Of a stretch of DNA of 64,000 nucleotides, positions 44,261-57,629 are shown one piece after another (position 1 is the stretch's first letter; every line of letters starts with the position of its first letter). Position numbers and translations under genes: made by a program. The stretch is from contig JACEVL010000799.1 in assembly GCA_020284085.1 (NCBI GenBank), positions 975,001-1,039,000 of the forward strand. The letters run 5' to 3'. Below the pieces are notes generated by a model, which saw only the letters and a list, made by a program, of their open reading frames with translations, made no database searches and was not told the origin of the DNA. Source of the DNA: Aporrectodea caliginosa. Taxonomy: Eukaryota; Annelida; Clitellata; Crassiclitellata; Lumbricidae.

Positions 44261-46255
44261 TGCAGGACAAGCCATTGGGCAGTGTGCATAAACCGGACCT
44301 CATGTAACATGGACTAATGCAGCATTAACCTGTTGTCTAATTAAATCCGTATTTATGCAGCATTGCTTGCTGTATATTTAAATATATTCTATTGAACTTC
44401 AAAGTGGAAACTGTCATGCGTCTAATGACTTTTCCTCTCCCTTTTGACAGCCGACGTTGGTAGAAACAATATCCAATATCTGAATAGTTAGCAAATGTTA
44501 ACATGAAAGTGATGGCAGGCTTTTGTCAGTACAGGCCTAAATAACAATGATGACGAAAATGCTGTTGACAGGGAAAACCTTTTACATGCAGATACTTCTT
44601 TGAAGGTATCTGGAAGCGTAACATGTAGTAAATGTCGAGTTCATTCATGTGTAGTGAATGGCAGACTTTGTTTGAAAGAAAGGACTGAAGGTCAGCAACA
44701 ACAAAAGTTGACGTCATACGTTGATATCATTTATAGTTTTTGTGTGTGACATGGGCTTTTGAGCCTAGGACTATATATTGTGTGTGTGTATTTGTGTGTG
44801 TTTGTATGTGTGTCTGACTGTGTGTATCTGTGTGGATGTGTGTATGTGTGTCTATGTAGTCAAAATGGCCACATATTTCTCTAATGTTTTATTTTTGATA
44901 ATTTAGTTGGTTACATGTATACATGTATTTATGTGATCATAGACTCTTGATACATGTAATGTACAGTATAGCATGTGCTAATAAATTTTTCATTATTTTG
45001 GTTATTATTTACCGGTTCTAATTCTAAGGGGAAACCCTTCTGCTGAGAAATTTGTTTCACGTTTCTAGCATAAACTAATACTTCTTCAAAGTTTTAGTGA
45101 TTTAGTGTGTATTGAATATTTCTGTCTTAGATTATGCATTTGAAATTATAATTTTACAAAGCACCATTAACAGGTAGGCCTGACATTTTCAGGATGCTGT
45201 GACCAGTACGTTCTCAAAGTTTCAGTACTTTAGTGTGTATTTGATACTGATAAATGTTAAAATTATTTGATTCTCATTTATTTTACATTAAGGAAAACCT
45301 TTCTTTGGATTATTATTTCATATATCTAGCAGAAACTAGTATTTTTGCTAACTTTCAGTGAATTAGTACATCTTATATATTTTTCTCTTAGGTTATATTT
45401 TTGAAAGCACCATTAACAAGGCAGGCAGTCTTGCCATTTTTGATGCTATTACTCACATTTAAAAATGCATGTCTTAAGACATACCAGCATGGCCCCATTA
45501 GCAAGCTATCCTTAACATGGTGACTTTGGCTGCCAACAACTTGTTTCAATGAGTCTTCACTGTATTGAGAAAGCAGCAAGTTCATTGTTCATACTGGGGG
45601 TATTTTTTTTCAATTGAAACCTTTGCACTGCACTGGAATTGTTCACTTGATGCAGGGAGCTCTCTTTCTAAGGTCCTTTTTATGCACTTCACAGTTCAGT
45701 GGAACTTAGAGACTTGGTAGCGTAATTCTGCTCAATGTTTTAGTTTGCTCTTTTTCAGATGCCGAGTTCTAGCATCTGAAAATTATTTATGTGGTTTTCG
45801 CAGATATGATCTTCCCAGATTTATCTCATGAATGGTATTATTGTTCTTTGCTAAAACATGTATTATTGCACTGGACTGCTATATGGCTCAAATAATTAGG
45901 ATTCATTTCTGTCTTTTTATTATGACAATTACAATTATGATGATAACTTGATGCCAGTGATAATGACAGCTATGATAATGTGTAGTAATACAACGATTAT
46001 AGTTTATTGACAGTTGATGCTTATGAGATGTATGTTTACTGCCTTTCTCTATAAGGTCTGCCATCTGGTGAATGCGACGGTTGACGGGTGGCTCCAGTCA
46101 GTGCTGTCATAGAAAGTATATGGTCTGCTATGCAATATTATGAGAGAAGACATAACAAGACTTGGACTAAACATGAGACCAGCGTTAAAATTCACAATTA
46201 CCGAAAAAGAATGGAGGTCGTCTATTTGCACCCATCACTGAGAAATGTCTGGCGG
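44260..46255. other. No supported gene
   Basis: AT-rich. A (TG)n-rich patch lies at 44780-44862. Two diverged segments near 45000-45140 and 45230-45420 share the order 'aaaccttt...ctagca.aaactagta...tcagtgattagt', suggesting an old tandem duplication of about 300 bp. Confidence 0.4.
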
Positions 46256-46263
46256 CAGAAACT

Positions 46264-46320
46264 ACTGATGGTGGTGGTGGTGGTGATGATGATGATGATG
46301 GTGCTGATGCTGGAAAATGA
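46264..46320. repeat. (GGT)n/(GAT)n compound microsatellite
   Basis: Short runs of GGT then GAT units. Confidence 0.8.
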
Positions 46321-46571
46321 AAACAAGGAAATAAACATTGACGATGTCCAACATCAAGCCTTGCTGCTGTTAGCCGCTTATTCATAAATTGTATTTGCAG
46401 TTGCACTTGCTTTATTGGTGGGACACGGTTAGCGATCTCGTCCTTAACAAAAAGGAACCGGAACGCCAGCTTCAGGCGACGTGTTGATCTATCTACATAC
46501 TGGATGAAAATAATGTAACGAAATGTTCCTGCATAAAAAGAACCGGAAAGCCGTTCCGGTGCGTTCTGGCC

Positions 46572-46862
46572 CCAACCGATCCCTGGACACGGTAGCCAGT
46601 TGGTTAGCACATTCCCGATAGCGCATTGGATAACACACTGGCATAGAGAGCAAGAGGTACCGAGATCGAGCCTGTAGGCGGACATGCTTTGTAGGCTGCT
46701 ATTAGCGCCATGTATTGCAGGCTGTCTGTTCTGTTAGTAGTTAAGATTTATGTCTTCTGTCATTTGTGTTCTTGTGAATTGTTTAACTGTCATAACATGT
46801 AAATGTACAGCGCGTTGCGTTTGTCAGGTGCTTCATTAAAGAAAAGATATTATTATTATAAC
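46572..46862 (+). mobile_element. tRNA-derived SINE-like unit with (ATT)n tail
   Basis: Reads ggtagccagttggttagcac (A-box region) and, about 55 bases on, gtaccgagatcgagcct (B-box-like). It ends in 'acagcgcgttgcg...aaagaaaagatattattattat', a LINE-type tail. Boundaries are approximate. Confidence 0.5.
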
Positions 46863-47179
46863 ATGGAGAGTACAGGCTCAAGCCTCCCCCTAGACGGTTA
46901 CTGTGTTGGAACCTTTCACTCACAGTTGTTCTGTGCCATTATCAGGTGCTTGGTCATTGGCGAATGGCACTTAATAAATGCGGGTCTAAGCCAGTGTTAA
47001 TTAGTCATTGCAATGTAGCAAAATGTAACCTCCCTGTTGGGCAATTCTTAGTCAGTTTTGGTTGTGTATGCCAAGACAGTACTATCTTCTAAGACACAAA
47101 ATAGAAAAATTTCTGCTTTAAGAATACTGTGGCTATCAAAGGTCTTGTACTATCTTACTCGTTGCTGAGAAAAACTCTT

Positions 47180-47905
47180 TTTCATACCACTTCATCCCTT
47201 TCTTCTAGATATTGACATGAAGAACCATCATCATCAGACTAGCCAATGGCCTCTCAACCTTAAATTTTATTTCTAAACTTCTTGAACGAGTAGCTAAAAG
47301 TCGACTACCGTAGATGCCCATCTGTTTTCAAATTCATTACTTCTCCTTTCCATTCAGCAGATCACAAATTCCACTCCACTGAAACTGCTCTTCTGTCTGT
47401 CCACGATGTCCTCATCTGCTCTTTGTACAATGGTAGAGTACCTGCACTTGCTCTTCTGGACTTATCTGCTGCCTTCGACACGGTTGGTCATACATTGCCT
47501 TGAGCACTGGTTTGGTGTATTGAGTCTTTCCCTAACTGGTTCCAATCATATCTTACCTCACACGCCATTTGTCTTCATCAGTGGAGCAATATTGAACCAA
47601 ATACCACTTACTGTGATGTCCTCAAGGCTCTTCTTGGTCCCTAACTCTGCTTTTTGTACACCTCTCCACTAAGTGTTTTATTGAGTCAAACTGGTCTGAC
47701 TTGCTTCTTACTGGCGTTTTGAAAGCTAACGTGATGACTGATGAAGCTTCAAAGAGTCCAAACACCTTGGCCACCTTGATCACCAAAACTCAAAAATACG
47801 AGCTCATATCACTGATACTTAAGTGACTACATTGATTGGTTAATAAGGTGGTTCCTGCAACTTTGCTGTTATGGGCGCTATACAAATTTAAAGATTATGA
47901 TTGAA
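47180..47905 (+). pseudogene. L2-like LINE reverse transcriptase remnant
   Basis: The plus strand reads FHSTETALLSVHDVLICSLY then NGRVPALALLDLSAAFDTVG (the RT 'LLDLSAAFDT.DH' motif), continuing in shifted frames with EHWFGVLSLSLTGSNHIL. The body is then deleted to the 3' end gggcgctatacaaatttaaa at 47868-47890. Multiple frameshifts. Confidence 0.75.
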
Positions 47906-48027
47906 CGCCCTCTGAAAAGCAAATAAATTGAAAGACTGACTCTTCTGGATATTGATTCAATTAGAGCTTGGCTTTGGTGTGCTGTAGGTTGATGTCTTGT
48001 ATATTAGACAGTGACTTGATAAATGTT

Positions 48028-48150
48028 GAAAATAATAATAATAATAATTATAATACTAATAATAATAATTATGATAATTATAATAATAAAATAATAATTA
48101 CAGGAATCATCATAATAATAACAAGAATAAAACAATAATAATCGCTTCTG
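48028..48150. repeat. Interrupted (AAT)n tract
   Basis: AAT units with ATT and CAAG interruptions. Confidence 0.8.
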
Positions 48151-48268
48151 CTGATAATCGTGTAAGTTTCCATAATCTTTTGTTCTCTTTAGTGTTTCGG
48201 TTATTGATTACTTGCCTCAGATCTCAGATTTCTATATGTAGGCTACATTTCAATTGGTTGCTCTAGCT

Positions 48269-49629
48269 CAGGGGTGCGCAACCTGCGGCCGTACGGCCGC
48301 ATGCGGCCATAAGAGGGAGATTTGGCGGCCGTGGACGTAAGGTCCAATTTTAATGCATTGGCGGCCGTGTGTACACATTAATTCATAAATATTTTTATTC
48401 CATTGTTTTAAAACTGAGGTGGTGTTAATCAGTTAGTCATCTTTGCCTCTGTAATATTTTTCAACAAGTATTTTATACTTAAATTTATACTCACGCATGC
48501 ACACACCCCACACACACAAACGCTATCACACACTGACACCCTTGAGAACGCACCACTCTCAGTATGCATCCCTGAAGATGTAGCTCAAAGAGACAGGCAG
48601 ACTAATAATATCCATATCAAGCAGTGGACAGCCAACCACTGCATATATTGTACGAGCAGAGCTGACAGTGAGGTGCAGGGAGAGGGTGGTCAATGAAAGT
48701 TACAGTGTACAAATGCAACTGGACAGCATTCCTACTGCGTCCTTTACCATCTGATGCCCTGCTGCAACAATTCACTGAACGATTCAATGACTTTAAAGAT
48801 TGCGACGTGTTACTACTCCTCATCTGGTGGAGACAGACAATGTTCTCCTGGACCCCCAGATGGAATTGGTAGAGTTGAAAAACGACGAACTACTCCTAAA
48901 GAAGTTCGAGGAAAAGACCGATTTACTTGGTGTGAAAGTTGGCGGTGGAATACCCTGGACTTCAAAAACTGTCATGGCAAGAAATAATCTGGTCCTCTTT
49001 CGAGGTGTGGACGTATATAGGGATGGTTTACGGGTTCAGCCCCCCCCCAAATAAATGCATTACTGTTATTAAAAACTATAAATGTAGAAAAATGCAACAA
49101 TTTCCAATTGGAACCCCCAAACACGTAAAACCCTCAGAAATTTTTTCATGGCTGCGCCACTGTTCGGAGGCAAATACATGTGTGCAGGCAGTCTTCTCTC
49201 GGGTGAATTGTTTGAAAAAATAAGTACAAAACTCGATTGATGGACAACAACTTGGAGTCTGGAGTCTGCTATTGGGGCATAATACACTTAAGGTCTCTCG
49301 CCTTCTCATGCCTCTGGGTCCATTTCCAAGAAAGCAGTCATTAATTAGAAATATTGTTAGCTACAAATTTGAGTAGGATTGAAGATGTAGATAAAACTGT
49401 TTTTTTTTATTATTCTTTTATCAATTTTTGTGATGGAAAAGACTTAGTAGGCCTACTGAAGTTCGTGGAGAAGGAAGAGACGCCAGTAAACATAGTTGTA
49501 ACAGTTACCACAGTAAACGTTCCCACGCGTGTATTTTTACATGACCTAATAGCAGATAATCTTGGCGGCCGTGGTGAAAATATGAGCCTTTAATGCGGCC
49601 GACAGTAACGATAAGGTTGCGCACCCCTG
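48269..49629 (+). mobile_element. 1.36-kb hAT element (ZBED5/SCAND3-like), deleted
   Basis: The ends caggggtgcgcaacct match at both sides. The flanks ctctagct (48261-48268, 49630-49637) are an exact 8-bp target duplication. Inside, the plus strand reads LDPQMELVELKNDELLLKKF and CVQAVFSRVNCLKK-stop-VQNSIDG, matching 'LQ.EL..LQ.D..L...F' and 'C...FS.MN..K.....L.D' of ZBED5-like hAT proteins. A further poly-C-bounded insertion may lie near 49036-49165. It is internally deleted and inactive. Confidence 0.85.
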
Positions 49630-50259
49630 CTCTAGCTTCTCAAGTTTCAACATGTTTTGCTTTAGATACACAATACTTAAGTTATTGCAAATCATTTTTC
49701 TTGCCCAGAAAACTGAGAAACAGTGAAAACGATTGTTTTCGTACAAAAACAAGTGCTTTGCAGATGTACTTGTATAACCAGTGCGTCACGTAGCATTTGT
49801 GTAAACTAGAAAGCATCAGCCAATTCGGCAGCCACTTGTACCTTCTTTTTATTTGTTATGGTCCTTTCTTCTCATCACCAATAAATATCTGCAGATGCAC
49901 ATTTATGTAGCACCTGTAGCAGATGTATTAATTTTTTTGTAGTTCTACTTTCATTAAATTTGTAGAAATTTCAAACCTTTCCTTTTCTGGTGTAGTCACG
50001 AAAGCGGATACTACGTGCAGCAGTCTGTCGTCACATAGATCTGCAGAAGCGACAAAGATTTGCTCAACTTGGATTCCATTGTCTCACGCAAGGAGTGGAA
50101 CTTCTAGTAAAGTCAACCATTGCTGAAGTAATCTAATGTGGTGCTGAATTGATATAGAACCTATCTATCATTATCTATCATTATCATTATCATTATCTAT
50201 CATTTCAAATTTTTGGCTTGCCTCTGAAGCTGAAATGACTGCTGTCAGTCAGTCCTTTC

Positions 50260-50404
50260 AAAACAAACAATATAAACTTGGCCCAATCCTGACCTCCTTA
50301 TTCAAAGACCGTTAAAGCTCTCTAACTATAACCCAACATGTTTCTGTGTTGACGGGCACTTTTCCTACACTAAAAACTCTGTCGTTAAATCGCTTATTAA
50401 AAAC
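50260..50404 (+). pseudogene. LINE fragment 5' of a MITE
   Basis: The plus strand is weakly readable as LGPILTSLFKDR and LSLNRLL. Continuation on the other side of the MITE at 50882 supports one interrupted LINE. Confidence 0.4.
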
Positions 50405-50873
50405 TAGGGCTGTGGATTTTAACGATTGATTAATCGATTAATTGTTAAAAATTTTAATTGATTAATTTCGGCTTGTTCGATTAATTTTCGATTAATTTTT
50501 TTACTTATTTTATGACACCAACCAACCTATTTCCGGAATAAACAATATGGCAAACAGTAAAAATGTGAAACATTTGAGTGGAAAATTAAATGATAATTTT
50601 GGTAAATTAAGGTAAATGCTGATGGAAAAGTCGAAGATGGAGAAGTTAGTGAAGATTTTTGTAGATACAAGGCAGTTATTACTGACTCCATTTCTCAGTT
50701 TGACTATTTGAACTTTAGCATGTGAATGATTGAAGGATTTTGCAGTGTATACAGTCTAAACAGTTTTTCACGCTTTATGTAACATGGACCAAAGTAATCG
50801 AATTTAATCGATTAATCTCGATTAAATTTTGGAGATTAATCGATTAAAATTATTTTAGTCAATACCAGCCCTA
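50405..50873. mobile_element. 469-bp MITE, TAGGGCTG ends, 8-bp target duplication
   Basis: The ends are tagggctg and its reverse complement. The flanks ttaaaaac (50397-50404, 50874-50881) are an exact 8-bp duplication. The interior is dominated by 'attaatcgatta' palindromes near both ends. The TSD length suggests hAT. Confidence 0.85.
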
Positions 50874-50881
50874 TTAAAAAC

Positions 50882-51400
50882 CAACCGTAGAAACGGTAAT
50901 CCTCTGTAAGTGACATCCAATTTGAAATCTTATTCCTATTTAGACTCTCAGATTAGATTGTTTCACTGGGCTTCTTACCCTCTAAAAACCTCCTAAATCC
51001 CAACCAATCTGCATTTACCAAACACCATTATGTTGAAACTGTCCTCACCTCACTTTGCAGTAAATTTGCTATGGCTGTAGGTCTACAACAGGTTTCTTGT
51101 CTGTGTTTTTATTAGAAATCGATGCCGCCTTGATACCATAGGCCATGATATCCTTATTAAACACCTTTTCTTCATATTCGGAATATCATTGCTGCCCTAT
51201 CTTGGGTCAAGTTATACCTTTTCTCACATTTATTCACTCTTATTGCTGCTGAAAAATGCAGTATTCCTTAAGTTTTTATTCTTGTCCCTGTTTATTTTTT
51301 ACACTTCCCACTAATTTCGTCATTTCCTATTGATCATAACTTCTGTGCTGATGACACAACTCTTCAGGACCCACGATCAAATGAAACAGACTTCAAGCAC
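50882..51400 (+). pseudogene. L2/CR1 LINE reverse transcriptase remnant
   Basis: The plus strand reads LNPNQSAFTKHHYVETVLTS then LCSKFAMAVG, later HFPLISSFPIDHN and FCADDTTLQD, the 'ADDT' block of the polymerase active site. Stops and shifts are frequent. Confidence 0.68.
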
Positions 51401-52160
51401 TTGCAGAACAAGGAAGATTAGCTCACTTCTGATTTTAAGAGGAATACTATTCCAGGTTATAGGGCCAGGAATGGCAAAATTTCTGTGCTGAGTAGTGGAT
51501 GACCTAGCCCGAAGGACAAGAACATCATCATGTACAGCCGATTATGTCGATCGAAGGGACCTGCGACCAGAGATAGATGAGGCAGAGATACACAAGAATC
51601 TGAGATAGGCTGGGGCAGTTCCCACTAGGGAATTTCGCATGAGAGTTAGAATCTTATACTGGATGCATTGAGATATAGGTAACCAGTTCAGAGTGTCTCA
51701 TATGTAGGCGGAGATATGGCCAAATGTTTGGATGCCATCATGCCATTGATCAGACGAGCAGATGCATTTAGAACAGACTGCAATTTAGGGATGAGAGAGG
51801 AGCCCAGTGGTACTCAAATCTTGCTAGAAATGCCACTGTAGGCTACAGAACTGTACATTTTATTTAGAAAACACTACCTGGAACCTATTGTAATTGTAAT
51901 TGTAATTGAACATTTGTATAGCGCCACTCAGAGATTCAGAGGCGCTTCCGACCCCAGGGCTCTAACAAATAAGATAGTCTTCAGACGTTTCCGAAACAGA
52001 GGAAGAGAAAGGCTGAGGAGCTATGTAGTAAGTATCATGAAACACTGTGCTTCTTTCAGTCCTACCCTTATGCAGACCAGACCCGATGCTGTGGCCAATA
52101 TCTTGGAGTTAATCAGGAAAAAATCTAGTAGGTCAGAGGTCATAGATGTTGAGGAATTGC
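51400..52160 (-). pseudogene. L2-like LINE C-terminal pieces and 3' end
   Basis: The minus strand reads FAIPGPITWNSIPLKI near 51450. A second 3' end with (ATTACA)n tail at 51890-51910 leads into 'catttgtatagcgccactcagag'. The pieces may be two separate insertions. Confidence 0.55.
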
Positions 52161-53480
52161 TTCAGCTTATTCTAATATAGAAGTATATCTGATATGGTCA
52201 TAATTCTGTCAATAAGGCAATTAATCCGGGGCTTAATCAACTTGCTGCATGTTTTGTCTTGTTTTGGGGTTAATGCTGGGTTAATACAAACTACCAAATT
52301 TGTTGAGCTTGTTCAACCCACCACAAATTATTCTTTGACCCATAGGACAGAGTGTCAGATGTGGTATTTGTTGTTTGGCCAGCGGAACTCTCAATGAGGC
52401 CTAGCAACAGGAACTTCATAGATGATATTACTTGTGAGTTTTAAGATTTAAGGCATTAACAGCTGTTCAAATGAGTTTCAAAGCCTATACATTGTTGCAG
52501 AGTCCAGGAGATATCACTTATGCTCTGAGAGACTGTAATGCCATCTGATTGCTGAAAGCATTTGTGTCAGGCCAAGATATATATAATATATAATAGATGT
52601 ATGTATGTATGTATGTACGTATATTCGTTTATTATCGATCTAGTTGTCTAACCGCAACCATGTACAAGTAAACACAGATAGGAAATAATAATAGGAAAAT
52701 CTGGCACGTGATGTTAATTGTTTTATGTGACCGCCCAAGGGTGTTAGCGATCGGACTTCTGTTTAGGACAGTACGAGGTATTCAGTTCTTATCACCCTTG
52801 GGTGGCAACTCAAAGTCATGAGGTCGAGGGAGGAGACTGTATCGATGCTGGATCTTGGGTGGAAACAGACTCCGTAGCACATTGGAAGCGTTCCACAGCC
52901 AATGGCTCTCAGCAGCCGGTCCTCTGCTTTTGATATGTGTATTACTTATGCACATGTGGATCTATACGCGCTGGAACCCCGCTCCATACAGCTCTGACTT
53001 GGAAGCCATATCACACACCATGTTGTATTGAGGTGGTAATGTGGTCATGTTCGGAATCCAAATTAAATTTGTTACTTGTTCCTGGCCACCGTGTATTCGA
53101 ATTCTTGTTATTATATAATGATGTCTGCTTTTAGAAGGCTTTGATGTATGCATATATTTATATAGTCTGCCTTGTATAGTTACAGGCACATGCTATGTGT
53201 TGTCATATATCAGTTATGTATTCCTTGGATTACTGAGTACAAGGTTGTTTTGCACTAGTCTTTTGACCAGGGCTTTGGGTATCTTCTTGTAGTTCTACAG
53301 CCGATGAATGATGAGTTGAATAATGTGAATACTTAAATGATCTACGAGGCTATCAATCACTTCGTTTCAAAGAATACCACACAAAATGAAGCAGAGAAAT
53401 AGGTGTACTCAACAATGCCTGCTTGTCATTGAACAAAACTGACTTTAGTGCAATTCTGGTTATTCAGCCGTTGTTTGTTA
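52160..53480. other. No gene seen
   Basis: AT-rich sequence with a (GTAT)n patch at 52590-52625. No supported frame. Confidence 0.45.
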
Positions 53481-53489
53481 CCGTGCATG

Positions 53490-53838
53490 GCTGCATGTGT
53501 AAGTGAGTGCATGTGCGTGTGTATGTGTGTGCATGTGTGTTTGCATGTGTGTGCATGTGTGTTTGTGTGTGTGTGCGTGTGCATGCATGTGTATTTATAT
53601 GTGTGTGTGTGTGTGCATGTGTGTGTTTGTGTGCAAGGTAATGCAATTGTCTACTGAGGTTAGCTTATTGGACTGTGAAGAGCCAGAGTTGGAATTGACA
53701 GATATTTCAAGATTTCTGCAGTTGAGGAGAATGGCTGGACATACTTCTTTCCCTCATATGCAAATACAATGAAAATGAAGTCATATCTATCTTCTCAGAT
53801 GTGATTCTTGCATGTGTGTGTGTGTGTGTGTGTGTATG

Positions 53839-53895
<57 letters not shown>

Positions 53896-54129
53896 AATGT
53901 TTGTGAATGAATTTGTCAAAGCATTGGGGTGATGTGCGTGAATATCTGTTAAAGACAGTTTTGGTTTTTGTAAGCTCCAAGAATAGTAGATTTGTATTAA
54001 TGGAAGATTTCGTGGTAAGGTATTTCAATGTGTTGGTATAACCTGAAACTTTGACTATATTGATTGTATATACCTATGACAGTTATGACAGATCGACGAT
54101 TCTATGCATTTGTGTGATTGTGTGTGTGA

Positions 54130-54161
<32 letters not shown>

Positions 54162-54210
54162 GTGTATATGTTTGTGAGTGTGTGTGGGTGTGTGTACCAA
54201 CATGTGTATA
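53490..54210. repeat. Cluster of (TG)n microsatellites
   Basis: TG-rich tracts at 53490-53640, 53812-53892 and 54118-54200. The Cys/Val-rich and Thr/His-rich frames over them are artefacts. Confidence 0.92.
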
Positions 54211-55330
54211 TTTGGACAAGCCTTCTGATGAGAATAATAATAATGTTTTTGACCGGATCTGTGTAATATACTTGGTATGTGTGCATGTTTTGAAAGGACT
54301 TCTTAAAACGGATGATAATATTTGACTATGGTTTTACTTGAAGTAGCCGTCGATTCTGGCCTTGAACATTACCATAACATGGAATTTATTACATTAGATT
54401 AAATTAGGTGATTTTTATAAGAATATTTTTATAGCACAGGCTAATATAACTTAACACAGTGCAGATGCTCGAACAATGGCTTGGCCTCTTTAGATGAGCT
54501 AAACAGGTAAGTTTTGAATTTTTTCTGAAACTTTTCGCCGTTAGTTCTGGAATACAGAGTTCGATAAGGCAGTACATTTAAGATCTTTTCAGCTTAGAGT
54601 GTGGGTCTCAAGGACATTCATTACAGCAGTACACTTAAGATCTTTGAATCAGGTAAATCAAGTGTTCCTGTATTTATGTCACAGTGACTTTCCTGATTCT
54701 GTTAACTTACAATAGCACTGTGACTGTCCTCAGGACAATTGGTATATATGACAACATAACAACTGATATATTAAATCTGACAAAACCAGTCTCAGCACTA
54801 ACAAAATAGCAAAATAGCAAAATCAAAAACTTATTAAAACCACTCCTGGTTCAACATGCCAGGTCACTTAGTGACCCAAATATGTGACCCAGATGTTTGT
54901 ATGTTTGTTTGTTTCTGTGTGTGTGTGTTTATGTCTGTATGTATGTTTGTATTATATTGTATGTTTGTCTACATGTGATTATCAGGGACTATTTATTGCT
55001 CTAAAAGGATTCAATACAAAGTAGACAGAAATGTTTATCCTGCTGTACAGGTGTTTTCTTACATCCCTCAGTTATTTGGAGGAACTGTTATCTAGAAAGT
55101 CACATAAACAAAATGTCGGCTGATCGGTTAGGAAGAAGATGTAAGAGGTGTTTGGAGGATCAATCGCTGTTTCCTTAGACAGGTTGATCTCACCTAGAGA
55201 TAGTAGGTTGTCGATCTGGGAAGATGGCGCCACAGATCTTCTGGTCATCCATCTTGACCTTTGTGTGTCAACAGGAAATCAACAGACACAGGAAGGAGGA
55301 GGAGCGAATTCCAGACAGAAAGTAGGTCAA
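54210..55330. other. No gene seen
   Basis: AT-rich DNA with a minor TTTG/TGTG patch near 54900-54960. Confidence 0.45.
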
Positions 55331-55339
55331 CAACTTAAA

Positions 55340-55386
55340 AAGAGAGAGAGAGAGAGAGAGAGTGAGAGAGAGACAGAGAGAGAGAA

Positions 55387-55419
<33 letters not shown>

Positions 55420-55495
55420 TAGACAGACAGACAGACAGTTAGAGAGACAGAGACAGAGACAGAGACAGACAGAGGAGACAGACAGAAAAAGATTT
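55340..55495. repeat. (GA)n/(CAGA)n compound microsatellite
   Basis: GA units (55340-55385) followed by CAGA units (55387-55440) and degenerate GACAGA. Confidence 0.92.
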
Positions 55496-55499
55496 TAAA

Positions 55500-57625
55500 A
55501 TAAATTTGGTTTAATGCTTTATATCCTCTGGTTTAATTTTCCACTTTCAAGCGCCATGAACTTCCAGCTGTGCTTATGGCATTCCTTAGCTAAATTTATG
55601 TGGGATCAATGAAGTACATATTATAGTACACCTTAAAACATCAGTGTGTGACTAAAAGAAGCATAGAAAAGAAATTCTTGCTTTATTCCAACAGATAAAC
55701 TGTGTTTTTATACGAAAGGTTAGTGTGTTGCTTTTTTGCTGCTGTTGTGCATTCACTTGGCAACATGCAACAGACTATATAGACTGGATATACATTATAA
55801 AGAAAATGTCGGCCATTACACCGCAGTACACGGTGTAATGGTTTAAGTCTAGCAATCATAGTAGAGAATTTAATCAATTATTTTGGTGATGCAGCAAAGT
55901 AAATGGTGATGGTAGAATAAAGAAATTGTACATACCTTAGAGAGTTCTCTATCAGCGAAAACGGTTTTAAAATATGACATCGATATGCTATAGCAGCTAA
56001 TTCAGTATGCTACACTTGATAAGCTACCGACTCAGTGAATGACGAGAAACGAGATATGTGCTGAGATATATATGCTCTGTGTGAGTTTTTCTTCCATAGA
56101 TCACATGAGTGCATAATATTATTTCACAGTTGTGATCCATGGCTGCAACCATGATTTACCCAAATTCGTTGAGGAAGCAAACCTCAATATTGCAGATCGC
56201 AATGCAGTGTAATTTTTGCCAGACATGGTTTGTTGAGAATGTTTTTTTGAAGAGTTGAGATGTTACGTCTTTGTAATTCACCAACACTTCTGCTAAGTTT
56301 TACACTCAGTCTAGAAGCTAATAGCTGGCTTTGTGATCTTTTGGTAAAAATTGTAGTAATAATACATTTGATTAAAGTTCTGATTTAATTTTCCACAGTT
56401 TCAGATTCAAATTTATGCAAATGGCCAAGCCTATTTGTCGTGATTTGTACATGAGATATTTGTTCTTTCAGTTGCTTTGTGATGTTAATTGCTCCATGGT
56501 TCCAAACTGTATTAGAGAGAATAATGCTGAATATATGTGTTTGCACCTAGTATTGGCCAGCAAGTACTAGCATGTATGTACATGTTTTGAATGACATCCA
56601 GCTTTCTTTTTGCAGACCTATAGTTAATAATTTCTCCATCTGCCTTACTTGGAGAACTATGCATTTAAAGCTAGCTGGGTTTTGATGCATGGGTCTATTC
56701 TACCCTAAAATGTCAAATATACCCTTTTCAACTATGAGCTTTCCAATGGCAGAGCCAGGATTTCAGTAAAATGGCCAGTGAAATTTTTAATTCGGTTATG
56801 TTGCATGCATTAACGAGAGCATTGGCTAAACCAGACGTTTGAAGAATCAATTTATGTATATACGTATGTGTATGCATGTATGCATGCATGTACGTATGTA
56901 TGTACACACAGAATGCCATTGTTGCATAGCACATGATGTCCCTGATGCACTGGCTTTTTCAGACCTTTTGGATTTGACTAGAATTATGAAATCGTGAATT
57001 TTGACCTGACCTCCAACGAATACTTATAAAACGAATACTTAGAAAATTTTAATAATGGGCAGTATTGAATGTTTTTATTAGCTTTTGAAAGCTGTACTAG
57101 CCGAGCCAAGGTATGTTATTCACTCAATGAGCAAAATATCATTTGCTTTGAGCTGCTCTGCCTCCGTCTGTACCTGGTCTTCTGGCAACCGGTCATAGAT
57201 CTCCACTCTGTATCTCTGGACAGCTCCCTCTGACACGATACAGCCCTTGTGAATAAACTGATGCCCTAAACTTAGCTTTTAGGTAGTGTTTTAGAAATTG
57301 CGAGATCATGATTACGATTTTGATAGTGTACGTAATCCAATTTCTGATTCATGCCTTCAACTAACATTCATGCCTTCATCCAGGATTCAGTAACATTATA
57401 GATTTACAAGTCCTGTAAGGACAACAGAAATTATATCCCTCGTGTCCTATATCGGAAATTGATGCCAATAATTTGAGTCTTTGACGAATTGTACCATATA
57501 ATAATAGTTCCATCTCTTGAACCACAGTTATATATTTTGAACTCTATCTTTATTATTCTGTTGAATTCTTTGTAATCAGTTGCGGTGTGTCAGCTGTTGT
57601 GAGTTCCAATAAACGAATGTAACAA
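55500..57625. other. No gene seen
   Basis: AT-rich sequence with a short ATGT/ATGC patch at 56855-56905. No frame with motif support. Confidence 0.45.
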
Positions 57626-57629
57626 TAGG

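Noticed and set aside
46185..46685. 166-codon minus-strand frame
   Set aside because: It spans a GGT/GAT microsatellite (poly-Ser/Pro) and a SINE, so it is not a coherent gene.
53448..54325. Cys/Val-rich and Thr/His-rich frames
   Set aside because: Translations of (TG)n repeats.
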